Of a stretch of 64,000 nucleotides of DNA, positions 13,142-24,800 are shown piece after piece. The notes below the pieces were generated by a model. The model saw nothing but the letters and a program-made list of their open reading frames with translations, was not told the DNA's origin and ran no database searches. A program made the translations under genes and the position numbers. How positions within the stretch are numbered: position 1 is the first letter of the stretch; every line of letters starts with the position of its first letter. Origin of the DNA: Rhytidiadelphus loreus (taxonomy: Eukaryota > Streptophyta > Bryopsida > Hypnales > Hylocomiaceae); assembly GCA_947034895.1 (NCBI GenBank), contig OX344765.1:35655001-35719000 (forward strand). Direction: 5' to 3'.

Positions 13142-15019
13142 GACTAAGGTTCTTTGCAAGTTCATATTGACTTCATAGTTTGGAATTTTTGTATGATGGG
13201 TGTTAATCATTCTAATTTGTGTGTGAAGTTTTGTTTCATGTCATTTTGATAAATATTGCAAAAGTTATAAGTTTTTTTTATTGATTTCAATGTTAAATTG
13301 GGCAACTAAATATACATTCTAGAAAAAATCCATACCTCAACCTTGGAGTGTTGGGATTCATTGAAGAAGTGTCTAGTTTTTGGAGAGGAATCATTTGAAG
13401 CTAGTTGTACGAAATGGTTGTGGATGCACAAATCATGAGCTTTGATCGTTAGAACAGGGGTGTTGACTTGGATGGGTAGTTGGTGAGTTGAAGAAAGAAT
13501 ATGTCATCACGACTACAAAAATGCATGGAAAAATATGAAGAAAATAGCTTAGCATAGACTGTGAAATCATGATTGGGATTTAGCATTCTTCAAGTTCTCG
13601 CATGTCTGCAATTCAGAGGACCTTGCAACGTGAAGAACTCTTGCAAGACGGAAACAGTGATTGTTTTTGCACGAAGCAGACTAGACCAAAGCACAACCCA
13701 CTTCCGAATGTAGTAGAATTTCACACTCGTGATAGATGGTGGTGGTTGGGTCTACAAGAGTACTACAATAAGCGTATAACAGTCAGTGTGTGATGCCAAT
13801 GTGTGTGATGCATGAGAAGCCTTCTATTTCAGCTGGAAAAAAAATATGTTTTCTTGTCATTCACAGACACAAGTGGCGCACTACGAAACTTATTCTTCAT
13901 TATAGACATCGTAGAATAGTTGTTGCCTATGAATATACTAAAGCTCATCGTCAATTTTTCTAATGAATAAATGTGTTGTCCTTCTCTTCTACCCCATGTG
14001 AAATCTTGCACTGCTTTTTGAGTGCCCAACACTTTCCTTACTATAGACAACTGCAAATTTTCTTCCGTGAATCCACAGAGAATTCCTGTTCTCTTAGAAA
14101 AAAGGATGGATGAAAATTCAGCACCCTCTGTTTTCTAGTGAGCTTGGGACTTTGTTCATCGTCCACTTTTTGGACATCAGAGCGCTCCAAGGTTAAGTTA
14201 GGTTGTTTGTTTGTTATGTTGAGATCTTTGGGATCATGTGTCCCCCGGGTTGTGTTCTTGGTACAGTTGGAAAGCTCTCAACAAGGAAGGGTGCATGGGC
14301 TCTATATTGTGGCGTTTGGACCTATGGTGTAAAAGATAATGAATTTCAAATTTTTTATGAATGAAAAAATTAGAAAATTATTTTTGTTTTTGTTTAGGCT
14401 CTGGCAATGGCACAAGGCACACTAGTATTAATTAATTTTACCTAATTGTATAGATAGATACCTACTAAAAAATATTTGAATCATTCAATCTAAATAATGA
14501 GGTGAAAGTTATAGCAAGCCTTATTTGCTAGTAAATTGTACAAAGATAAAATATATAACATCAATTTTTTGGATTCAATTTTGAAAATTTCCAAATAAAA
14601 ACAAAACACAAGGATACCTACTACTTTCTAGAACATTTCACCATTGGGATTAACAATTTTCAATTCTTGTACAATTTATTAGCAAATTAGTTTTTTCTTT
14701 CATCTAGTACTACCTTCTACTTCATAATTTTTTTGAAGATGGATATGAAAGTTTATGGGTTAAATTCTACAATATATTCTCAATTCATTTTCAACATATT
14801 GGCTAAATTACATGAGTTCTAAATTTATTTGTTTCTTTCTAAAAATGTTGAAATACAAAACTTGACTTTTAGGAATGACTAGAAAAACTTGTTTTTTAAA
14901 GTTTAGGTACAATGAACTTGAAATTGGTAGGGATTTTGAATCAAATTTTTTGGTAGTGTGTACCTGAATAAGTTAAGTAAAGGATCCTACAATGCAACAA
15001 CTTTAGCATGATTGCGAGC

Positions 15020-15250
15020 CTGGGTGTAAGTAGGTACTCTACAACTATTGAAGGTGTCTATAACATATGTACCTATAACCATGGAAGGTAGCTATAACAT
15101 AGGTACTTATAACATAGACACCTATAATATAATCATATATACACCTATAATATAACCATATAGGCACCTATAATATAAATATCCTATAACCATAGAAAGT
15201 ATTTATAACATAGGCTCCTAGGTTCATGGACTCAAGATCTTAGGCTCACA
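15020..15250 (+). repeat. CTATAACATAGG-type short-period repeat, copy 1
   Basis: About a dozen imperfect units of the form ACCTATAACATAGGC / CTATAACCATGGAAGG follow each other. The same text in the same order, reverse-complemented, is found at 41020-41530, where extra sequence separates its two halves. It lies directly upstream of the MITE at 15292. Confidence 0.55.
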
Positions 15251-15291
15251 AACTAGCAATTGCATCCTATAGTAGGATTCATTAGAAACTT

Positions 15292-15843
15292 GGGGGATGC
15301 ATTTAGTTCTACTATAACAAACCACATGCGAACAAGTGGTTTCTAATAAACTATAATTTCAACCTAAATTTTTTAGCATTGTTTAATAATGACTATAGGT
15401 TTCTATTGCTGAAATTTCCAACTCAAAAAAAATATGAAATGATTTCTAGAAGAGGTTGAAAATGAACTAAAATGACATGTTTTTCAACTCAAATAATTAT
15501 AGAGGACACATTTAGATGACCATTGAATCAATATTCAATTCAAAATCAGCTTTCAGTAGAGAATAATATTCAGGAATTTTTTGTTCATTTTTAGACAAAT
15601 TTTTCTTATATAATATAGGGATGTGAAAGTTATTTTTTAGTTCTATAATGTATGTTTTTACTTCAAAAATTTGTAACTAATTATTATTAACAAATAAAAA
15701 TATTGATAATTCAAAACAGAAACTTTCAAAGTAGGAAAATCTATTCATATTTTATTTATTTATTTTTGTTTAAAATTTAAAAAGTATATAGGGGTTCAAA
15801 GTTTTGTTTGCATGTGGTTTCTAATGGATAGTCTAAGTGACCC
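15292..15843. mobile_element. MITE-like element, ~550 bp family, copy 1
   Basis: This element is near-identical over its whole length to 29304-29862 in the same orientation. Its ends form imperfect terminal inverted repeats: the left starts GGGGGATGCATTTAG and continues to AAACCACATGCGAACAA, and the reverse complement of the right end reads GGGTCACTTAG and continues to AAACCACATGCAAACAA. There is no coding capacity. The structure fits a non-autonomous DNA transposon. I could not define a target-site duplication, so the superfamily is open. Confidence 0.65.
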
Positions 15844-17039
15844 TCATGAGATTAGAAAACAAATAGAGATGAAGATTTTAGCTTGTTTTAGGTATAAGTA
15901 TTTTAAAGCTATTTTGGAATAAAAACACCACAATGTTTTAGGGGTTAATTGAAAATTGAAAGATTATTCTAAAGTGATATAGCATCTCTTTTGAAGACTA
16001 CATATGAAGAAATTGTGAACTTTTAATATGCTATAATTTGAGATATATATTTGAAATCAATGTTACAATAGTCATTCAAATCCAAAATATATATGTGCAT
16101 TTTAGACAATTGTTACCCCCTATAGGACCATTTGTCCCTTCCAAAGACAAATAAAAGTTTGGGTACATTCCTATAACCTCAATTTTTGGTGTGAATTTTG
16201 GAATTTCTTTTGGAAGAAAAATGGAGTTTATTGTAGCATAAGCAATGATAGCTTTTGAAAGCTAATTTGTTTTACTTCAATTGGTGCCCAAGAGCAAAAA
16301 ATATGTGGCTTATGCCATAATGAAAAAAAATTAGTTTGTTGGGCAACAAATCAAACTACAAAAATTTGAAATAAAAATAATTTTTTGAATAGATTGTATT
16401 TTTTTCACTATGACAAGGTTTGTTTCATTTAATTTGAATAAGTAATGAGAAAGTTATGAAGCATTTTATTGTGGGCGAGATTGTGGGCAATTAAAGCATT
16501 TTCTTGAAAAAATCCACTTGGAATTTATCTTTTCATCTCAATGAACTCATTCTTTGAAAAATTAAAAATTCTACAAAGTTAAATTTGACTGTGAGCATTG
16601 GAATTATTGTGTTTTAATTCTATCATAGAACAATTAACAATTTAGCTTTTTCCTCTATTTAGTACCTATTTCTGCTTATCAATTTCTTAAAGAATAAAAA
16701 TTACTTTATTTTTGTATTTATTTTTCTAGAAATTCAAAGCAATTTTTTGTAAAAATAGTGCAAACTAAATATAGTATATTAATACCCAAAAGTTGTTTGC
16801 ATCTTTTGGGTACATAGTAACAAGTTGTCAATTTCAAGGAAAACCACATGATTTTCAAAAGGGATACATGTAGCATTATCCCATTGGTTGTTAAACTTTT
16901 GCAAAATTTCTAAATGGGGTGCACATAATTTTACTAACAGTTGTAAATTTTTGGAGCAAATCCCTTGTGTGAAAATGAATTTCATGAATTCAACATGTGA
17001 AATCCACTCCAATGGCCCATTGTATTCCTAGGGAACATG

Positions 17040-17640
17040 GGGAACTTGCAAATCATATGGGATATATTTGTATTTTATATGGATATATCCATATTCTATA
17101 TGTATTCTATATCCATATTCTGTATTCATAATCCTAACTCATATCCATATTCTATAATTGTATCCGCATTTTAAATACGTATTTTGTATTTAGATTTGGA
17201 CAACCAAGATCGTTTGTTCCATAGGCATCAACAACTTTGATGGTCAATTTCGTTAAAATGGCGGTATTCCGTTAAAATGGCACAAAATGAAACCACTGAA
17301 AGAATGAAAACAATGGAAAGATTGTCTAGAGAGGAGTGGAAATGTGTGAACTAGGAATGATTTGAATGTGCTAGGCATAAAATTGGCACATTATGACCCT
17401 ATCGTGGCACACTTGTTCTCCATTTGTAGAAGATATTCCATTAAAATGGCATGCGGAATACTGCCATTTTAACGAAATTGACCCATTTTGGTTTTTTCAG
17501 AAGAGTGATGGCATTTAGGGAAGAAGGAATTTTTCTTGAACTTAGATCAACAACTCTTGTTTTTTCCAAGGGAAGGGGGGGCAAGGAGGAATTGAAATAC
17601 AAACATCATGTTTGCATCTTTTTAGTATGTAGTGATAATT
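17040..17640 (+). repeat. Dispersed repeat family B, copy 1 (interrupted by a MITE)
   Basis: The segment starts with tandem TCCATATTCTATAT-type units and continues through 'ccaagatcgttt' and 'gatcaacaactct' to 'tgtttgcatctttt'. The same landmarks occur in order at 28590-28870. The copy here is longer because a 242-bp inverted-repeat element sits inside it at 17242-17483. Confidence 0.6.
17242..17483. mobile_element. 242-bp MITE with ~30-bp terminal inverted repeats
   Basis: The left end reads GGTCAATTTCGTTAAAATGG followed by CGGTATTCCG. The right end is its reverse complement with a single mismatch in the first 30 bases, finishing in GAAATTGACC. A second internal inverted match (CGTTAAAATGGC and CCATTAAAATGGCATG) extends the ends. 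There is no coding capacity. The related repeat at 28590-28870 lacks it, which marks the insertion. The target duplication is unclear, so the superfamily is not assigned. Confidence 0.75.
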
Positions 17641-17925
17641 TTTTTTAAATTAGAACTCCATAGTCCAAAAATTTAAAGTTAAGTTGATTGAATGTCTTAT
17701 AATTTGGTCATGCAATTTTTTTTTCCTTCTACTTTGACTATAAATATCTTGCAATCCATACAACCAAGGTTTTTAAAATTTCTTCTACATATTCTTAAAG
17801 TAGTATAGTACAACATTCTAATGTTAGATGTCCCTCCAAAGAAGTTTTCAAAGTTCTTTTGTTCTTTGTAATTATGACTGTCTTTTTAACAAAAAAAGGC
17901 CCTAGTCCTTTAGGGGTTATTAGGG
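17641..17925 (+). repeat. Dispersed repeat family A, copy 2
   Basis: The landmarks match copy 1 and copy 3: 'aatttaaagttaa', 'tttggtcatgcaa', 'atatcttgcaat', 'gttagatgt', and the closing GGCCCTAGTCCTTTAGGGGTTA. It follows directly on repeat family B. Looser relatives of the upstream part of this family occur near 14600-14830 and 16560-16770. Confidence 0.5.
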
Positions 17926-20900
17926 TTTGCTTTGGGATAAGGGTCACAATCAAAAGTAGTAATCCAATAACTTACTTTTGTCTCTAAGTATGCAATAAAA
18001 CAATAGTATCTGCAACATAACTGGAAAGTCTTGCAATGTAAACTCGTGTTAGCAATTTCACATCAAAATTCATCATTTTGATCACCAAGCAATGCGGGTG
18101 CTTGAAAATGTGGTGATTTTAGGTGTATATACCTTACATAACATTCTATAGCTCATTTCACACACTCCATTGGAAGTTAGACCAATTAGATACTAATATT
18201 TTATTTCCAAAACCCATTTGTCACATATAGATCACCCTTAGGAATTTAAGTTCAGTATAAGAAAATCAAGCCTTTTTTACATCTTAAAGAACAAAGAGAG
18301 GATGTTCAATTTGACGAGTAACTGTTTTAGTATAGATGTTTCCTAAAATCCGTTATATTTGACGAGCAAAAAACATGCAAAATCACAAGAAACATGCAAA
18401 ATTTTAGGTTAATTTTTTCCTAATGTCGCAAAAAAAACGTAGTCTTTGAAGCTCTCCAAAATGTCACATGTTGGACAAGTCACCACCATAGAAGCACAAC
18501 ATGGGGGGGCATTGCTACATAGGATATTTTTTCATCCATCCAATGAGTGACGTGGATTGTGATTTGGGCCCCTCTGATTTCTGACATGATAGTTGGTATT
18601 GGTTTTGGATTTAGGATTTTTGAGACATCAAATTAGACATTTTTTGAGACATCAATTGGTGCATTTCCTACCTATAAGGCAAGATCAATAAAAATTAATT
18701 ATTTAAAATCAATTAAAAAATAAAATTAATGAACAAGAAAAATTGTTGAATTCAACAAGGATTAAAGAAAACTTATCATCTACCATCAAGAGAATTTTTG
18801 ATGGCAAAATGAAGGGATCCCTTCACTGAAAGTAAGAATGAAGGATAGAGAGGTCATATTTATATCCATTCTCTATCCATGATGAGACAAAAGATATGAG
18901 ATAATTAGAACATGGAAACTTGACCATTGTACATCTCAACGTTGTTTCAGATGTCTAGATGTTGTTTCAGACATCTGTGTATCATGTTGTTTCAGACGTT
19001 TTTCTTGCAAACACAATTTTTGCTTTACATATCCCATATGGATTATTTCACTTCCTATCACCCCTTTTGAATAAAGACCATCTCTTTTCACCCCTATTTT
19101 TGCAAAGCATGCCGTGTGGTTGTTGGCCTTTTCCTAAATTCTTCACATATGGTGAACATTTTACTATAGACCGTAGTAATTTTTACTAACTTATTCATAG
19201 TAAAAATGAATCTACTTGTTGATATGGCAATTTATGTTTTTTTGGACATCCTTAAAAACATCAACATGCCTTTAATCATGTCAAGTAAAATGTTAGTGTC
19301 AATGATAACATCAACTTGAATTTACAGTAATGTACGAATGTTCTCCACAATGTCCACAAAAATCTACATTGTTACGCCAAATTTCCTTTGACATCATCAT
19401 GTTTTGTTGGACATCACGTATTAGCGGTAAAACACAGCCAAAAATGTGGTTTTCTTATAGTGGTTGATTCTCATTCAAAGTTGACATCTTCAGCTAGAAG
19501 GCCTTGAAAATTGCATCAACATCTATTATATACAAGAGAACACATGTATGTGTCTTGAATCCTCAATAATTCCATATGAAAATTTTCACCCACACTCTTG
19601 TAAAAAATGATTTAAAAAATCTTGACAATAAGAAAAAAGAGACAAAGAAAATAACACTTGGTAGACCCAAGATTAAATGGACAAGACTTGTGATTCTATT
19701 TTTGTTTTCTTCTTGCTTTGTTGGATACCGAAAACTCGTTGACATAGACAAAGAATATGCAGATTTGGTAGTGCCTTGTTTACTTTAGCAGATGTTATTC
19801 CATAAAGGAGGCACAATTGAGAAGAGTCAAGTACCTCAAGCTTTGTCATTGAATTTGCTAAAGAATAACTCTCCTATGGAGTTGAAGACAAAAGTTTCAT
19901 CAAATTCAATGAAGCCTCTTCAACAACCCAATAAAAATTCTCCATGTGGATTCTTCATTGAGTTCAAAGAATCTTCATTCTTTTTGTGATTTCTCTTCTT
20001 GGCTCTCTATTGAGTTTGAAGAATCTTCATTCCTATTGTGACTTCCCCTCATGATTCCTACTATATCTTTGTCAACATCAAACTTGTCAAAGCCTTGGAC
20101 TATCTATGATTCCTTGATATTGTGCATGAGGTGTAGACCATGCTTAAAGATTATTTTGTTGTTTACCTCTTGAAGGTCTACCTATTCAACAAGTATGATG
20201 TTGTCAAGAAGCAACCCAACCCAATGGATCTTTGTGCGGACTCTTTGCAGTAGTGTACACCATGGACATAAAATTCCGCATCATGTTGGAGACATTGATT
20301 TATGTTGTCTCAATGATGAAGGCACATACATAGATGTGCGACAATGAGAAGAAGTTCACACCATTCTCCAAAACCATTCTTGAAGACCCTTCTTTCCAGA
20401 CTTACACATTTGTGTGAAAATTTTGTTACCAAAGTCTTTGGATCCCAACATAAAGCCCTAAAACCTTTATTCATTTGTCACTAGTAACATGGAATCAAAG
20501 CAACAAAGCCTTATTAATAATTAGAAAGTTGTAGGTTGTATATTAGAAATTTCTAATTTTGAAATGATTCAAATTTAAAATTTGTTAATTTACATCAACC
20601 CTTGAACGTCGATACAAACGCCAAACGTCCGATGGATGGCAAGGAATCTTTGAGTGTAGGACAAAATTGCAATTATTCATCCTTGGAATTGGGTTTGGAA
20701 AGGAAAGATCTCCTACAATACTTTGACTTCTAATAGGTGCTTTTGCTATTTCTTTGACCAATGATTCACACGGTAATACAAAAAGATGATTTTTGAGCAT
20801 CACCCCTTTGATGTTCAAGGGTTAAAATTTTGTAAATACATCATATATTTCTAAATTTAATTAAAATAAAAAATAAAAAATCTTTTCTACCAAAAAAATT

Positions 20901-21812
20901 GTTAATGATCAAACTATCAATGAAACAAATTGGTTCTAGAAAAATGGTCCAATTCACTAGTTGTCGTAAAGTTGGGAAAGTAAATGTTGGCCACAATGTG
21001 AGATTGAATTAGTAGCCATGGCTTAATAGTTACATGAATCATCTCATTTCTAAAGTGGTTGATGATACTAAAGGGGTTGTAACATCTAATTGATGTAATA
21101 ATCCTTTAGTTCAGGTTGTGATGAAATGTGAAAAGAAACAACGCTTCACTTGTTTGGCTCCTTTTGCATCTTTTTAAAAGAAATGTTTTTTTTAATCATG
21201 TTTTCAAAGTAGACTAGGCTCTTATGACCTTACCCAAAACATGGAGTGTCAAAAGAATCGCACACAATCCACCTAGCTTGTGACTTTTCCTTCTCAAGAT
21301 TGCTTGACATTCTCAGGCAATGTTCACTTTTTATTTCTGGAATGATGTATGACTCTTGTAGAAGATCAATCAAAATGAGGGATTATTTGAAGAGAGAGAT
21401 GAAATTGTGTATAGTTGTATTTTTGAGATCATTGATTCCAAATCTTTATATGATTATGGACATTGATTGCAAACCATCTTCTTATTTTTTTCTTCAAAGA
21501 CCTAAATATTCTCTTGCGACAAATATTGTTTGCAGTGATGGCTTGAGAGAAAATTCAAATCCAAGTGGAATCAAGGTTTATATGCCTTAGGCTGTTGCTT
21601 TTGTAATGACATTGTGATTGTAACCACACGTCACAAGGTGGCTATAACTTAAAGTGTGTAAGAAGGCACATTCTTGTATGCAAGATTGATGTGTTCTTAT
21701 AGGTCTCTAGAAAGAGGTCATGCCATTCGGGAGCCATCTACTTCCTCCATCTTGTTGGTTGTGAACCACTACCAATCCAAAAAATTCTTGTGGATTTTTT
21801 GAGCATTATAAT
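17926..21812. other. AT-rich intergenic region with traces of decayed sequence
   Basis: I find no supportable gene. Small local repeats include three 'tgttgtttcaga' units at 18940-18995 and a tandem duplication of about 60 bases at 19945-20058 ('gagttcaaagaatcttcatt' and 'gagtttgaagaatcttcatt'). Between about 19800 and 20460, frames are longer than elsewhere but broken by stops, as in a decayed gene or element, with no family recognisable. The last part is the promoter side of the vasohibin-like gene. Confidence 0.5.
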
Positions 21813-24800
21813 ATGGCGCAACAAAAGGAGCCCAACAACAACATGGTAGAGCTTGCTAACTTCTATAGCCAGCTATTCAGTGGTGTATTAGGGCACAATT
21901 TGTACCTTTATCATAGCCATTTTGCTTTCGAAGGCTACTATTTTTCATCAACATTGGTGACCTAATTTTGTTTGAATTTAAATGAAATTTACTTGGATTA
22001 TTTTTTGGAATATTAATAAGTTCTTTTACTAGTTGTTTGACTTGTTTGTTCCTACATTCTAGGGCAACAACAATGCTGTAGTGGTTGGTGAAGATGATGT
22101 GACTCAAAAAGGGAAACTTACAAATGCAGTAGATTCATCATTGCTAGGTTTGGGAACAAGAGCCCTCTCAAGCACGAGCACCAAACCAAAAGTGCCAGAG
22201 GGTTTCAACAATCTTCCAACAAAAATACGCCTCAAAGCTTTGAAAGAAGTAAGTTTGGTTGCAAGTCAAGTAGATGAGACAATTCATGTTGACTTTTCTT
22301 TAGGCAATTGTTTGAACTATGTTTTTAACTATATTTGATGCTCACTTGATGCTTTGTTTTTTCAAAAATTAGAATTTTGGCAATCATGGATGATAATAAA
22401 TGTGAAATAAAGAGGTTCAAGCTTTGAGGACTTACAATTGTGTTTGTTTTAATATGGTGAAATATGGAGAGCAGTATATTGAATCTTTTCATTATAGGCT
22501 CAACTCTCAAACAAACTTTAACACACACAAATTACGGCCTCTAGCACGCATCATGGATACAGCAAGGATGGTAAACTTACTAATCATCAATTAATAAGCT
22601 CTTTCATGCTCAAAAGTATGTAGTATTTGTGATATTGTCTCCACAATATAATATTTTGTTTTAAAGTTTCTATATATATTTTGGTAACTTGGCTTCAAGT
22701 TCGTGCTCAAGTTAATTCAACTAGTGCAAAATACTCCAATTGTTTTATGTATTTCATTTTTTTGTACTAGAGATCATTTTATCTTTATTTGTTTAGAGAC
22801 TTTTAGAGGGAGGAAGTATCTTATTTGCCGTGAATTCATTCAAAACTTGACAATAAATATTATTGTAGTAGAAAAATGAAATATTTAAAACAATCAATAC
22901 TTTATGGTCTAATTGAATTAACTTGAAAAGTACTTATTTGACTAAAAGCAAGCAAAAGGAGTTGTCCAATTAAGCCCTCATGGCCATTTTTTTTTTTAGA
23001 CATACTAATTTATGTAGGATTGTTTTTCTTAAAGAAGATAATAGATTTTTTTGTAAACCATTGTTGCAGATTATATATGCACCCCAACCCATCAAGTGCG
23101 TAGAAGCTGTTTTTGTTGCTCTCTATTTGACTGTAAGTATTTTCTTTTCCACCAGAAAGTTTTGAGAAATGCAGACTAGATTCTTACATCAAAAATTAGA
23201 TTAGACCTTACTAAAGAGTTAAATTTACAATTGTTATACTTTCATTTTTAAGTGTTTGAAATGAGAATATTTAAAAGATGGATTATTGATTTGGTCAGTA
23301 TTTGTGGATGCATTTGTGGATGTAGGCTGACCTATTTGATGTAGAGCGAGTTCCATTGGGGTTCAAAACTAAATTATATGGTCAGGTAGTCCCTTTTAGC
23401 ACAATGTGTTAACTGTGGGCCAATGACAGTTATGATCAAGGTAAAGCTATATTAGCAATAAAAAATAGTTAAATAAAAAAAAGTTAGATGGTTCAACCTA
23501 TTAAATTGAAAGTATAGAATATATATTGAATAGTTATTATATAATTAATAACTCTATTTATACATTGCAATAAAGACATGATGAAGGAGAGGTTACACAA
23601 TCATAATTAGCAATTTTAGTACAAAGATTTATTTAATTAATTGCTATATATAAATGAGTATGTACCTCAATATGATTGTGTAAACTTGTCTTTGTTTTTT
23701 GCTTTGCCTTTGAGAATGAATGTTTGATTTGAGAATTGGGCGTCAAATTGAATCTTGAGCTGCAGACGTATCAACACATTGTGCTTCTAGTGCAACATGA
23801 TGACAAGTGGGGAACTTTTGGAATAAGCCGTTGTCCCGATCTCATGAACAAGGACTTCATATTTGATAGGTAATATTTAGTTTTTAGAAGAATATTTTGT
23901 TGTTTTAAAGAATCCTTTATAAATAAGGATTTTGATTTGTTTGTTTGTTGTTTTATGAATTTTTCAAAATTTTCTACAAGCTTCTAATTATGCACATAGT
24001 TTGTCTCTAGATGTATAGATGATGATGAACTACTTTTCAACAATGAGATTATTGGTCATCTTTTACTTGAACTTAAAATGCTCATTTTGACAATGCATGC
24101 AGTATGTCAAGTGCAATAGAGAACTTCAAGAAAACCTATGAGTCACAACGTCACATCGTGCTTAAAGTTCGAGTAGGCCTCCCGGTTAGTTCATTAAAAT
24201 ATACTTTTTGAATTAAAAAAAAATAATCTAATGTCCAAATGATGATCATACTAGAACCCTTGTATACTTGCTAATGTTTTGAGGTAGTTAGATTTTAGAA
24301 ATAGTCTTATCTTCATTCTATTAATAGATATTGAACATCCTTTTCTCTATTAGTATTGGCATTCATCGATTATTATTAAGCTTATGAGGCTTAACAATAA
24401 TTGATTGATTCAGGGATTGATTAAGAAATCATCACAATTCTAGCTTTTATCCTAAAGACCAATGCTTTAGAAATCAAATTTGACATCTATTATTTTCTCT
24501 TTATTGCAAAGTTTTAGACCCAAGTTGATGTGTTTTCTTTGTACCCCTTTCAGGTTGAACATAGTATTATATCTCCAAATTTTGTATGTTGGCGTCATCT
24601 CAATCTCAATTTAAAATACACATCATGGTCAGAGGTAATCTAAGTCTTATCAATTGCAAACCTCCAACTTACCCCTTGAAGATCATCATTTCTATTTGCA
24701 TTTTTTCCTTTGTATCCCATTTTAATTCAAAGTTTCTCAAATTGATATTAGAATGGATATTGACACAGATACTACTAGTATCCTTTTGCTTGACTAAGTT

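Larger units (their letters stand above)
12739..14340. other. 3' flank of the receptor kinase gene, no further gene seen
   Basis: Moderate-GC sequence after the stop codon. It holds a candidate poly(A) signal at 13062 and a telomere-like block at 13081-13141. Two short frames (13602-13793 on + and 13829-14056 on -) have no recognisable domain and no flanking exon evidence, so I leave them unannotated. The AT-rich repeat zone begins at about 14340. Confidence 0.5.

Noticed and set aside
13829..14056. 75-codon - strand frame considered as a copia-type polyprotein remnant
   Set aside because: A vague resemblance only. No diagnostic integrase or reverse-transcriptase motif is present and nothing related lies beside it.
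21246..21590. 114-codon + strand frame just upstream of the vasohibin-like gene, considered as a 5' exon
   Set aside because: No donor in the right phase joins it convincingly to 22063, and its sequence has no resemblance to vasohibin N-termini. The short exon at 21813 fits phase and context better.
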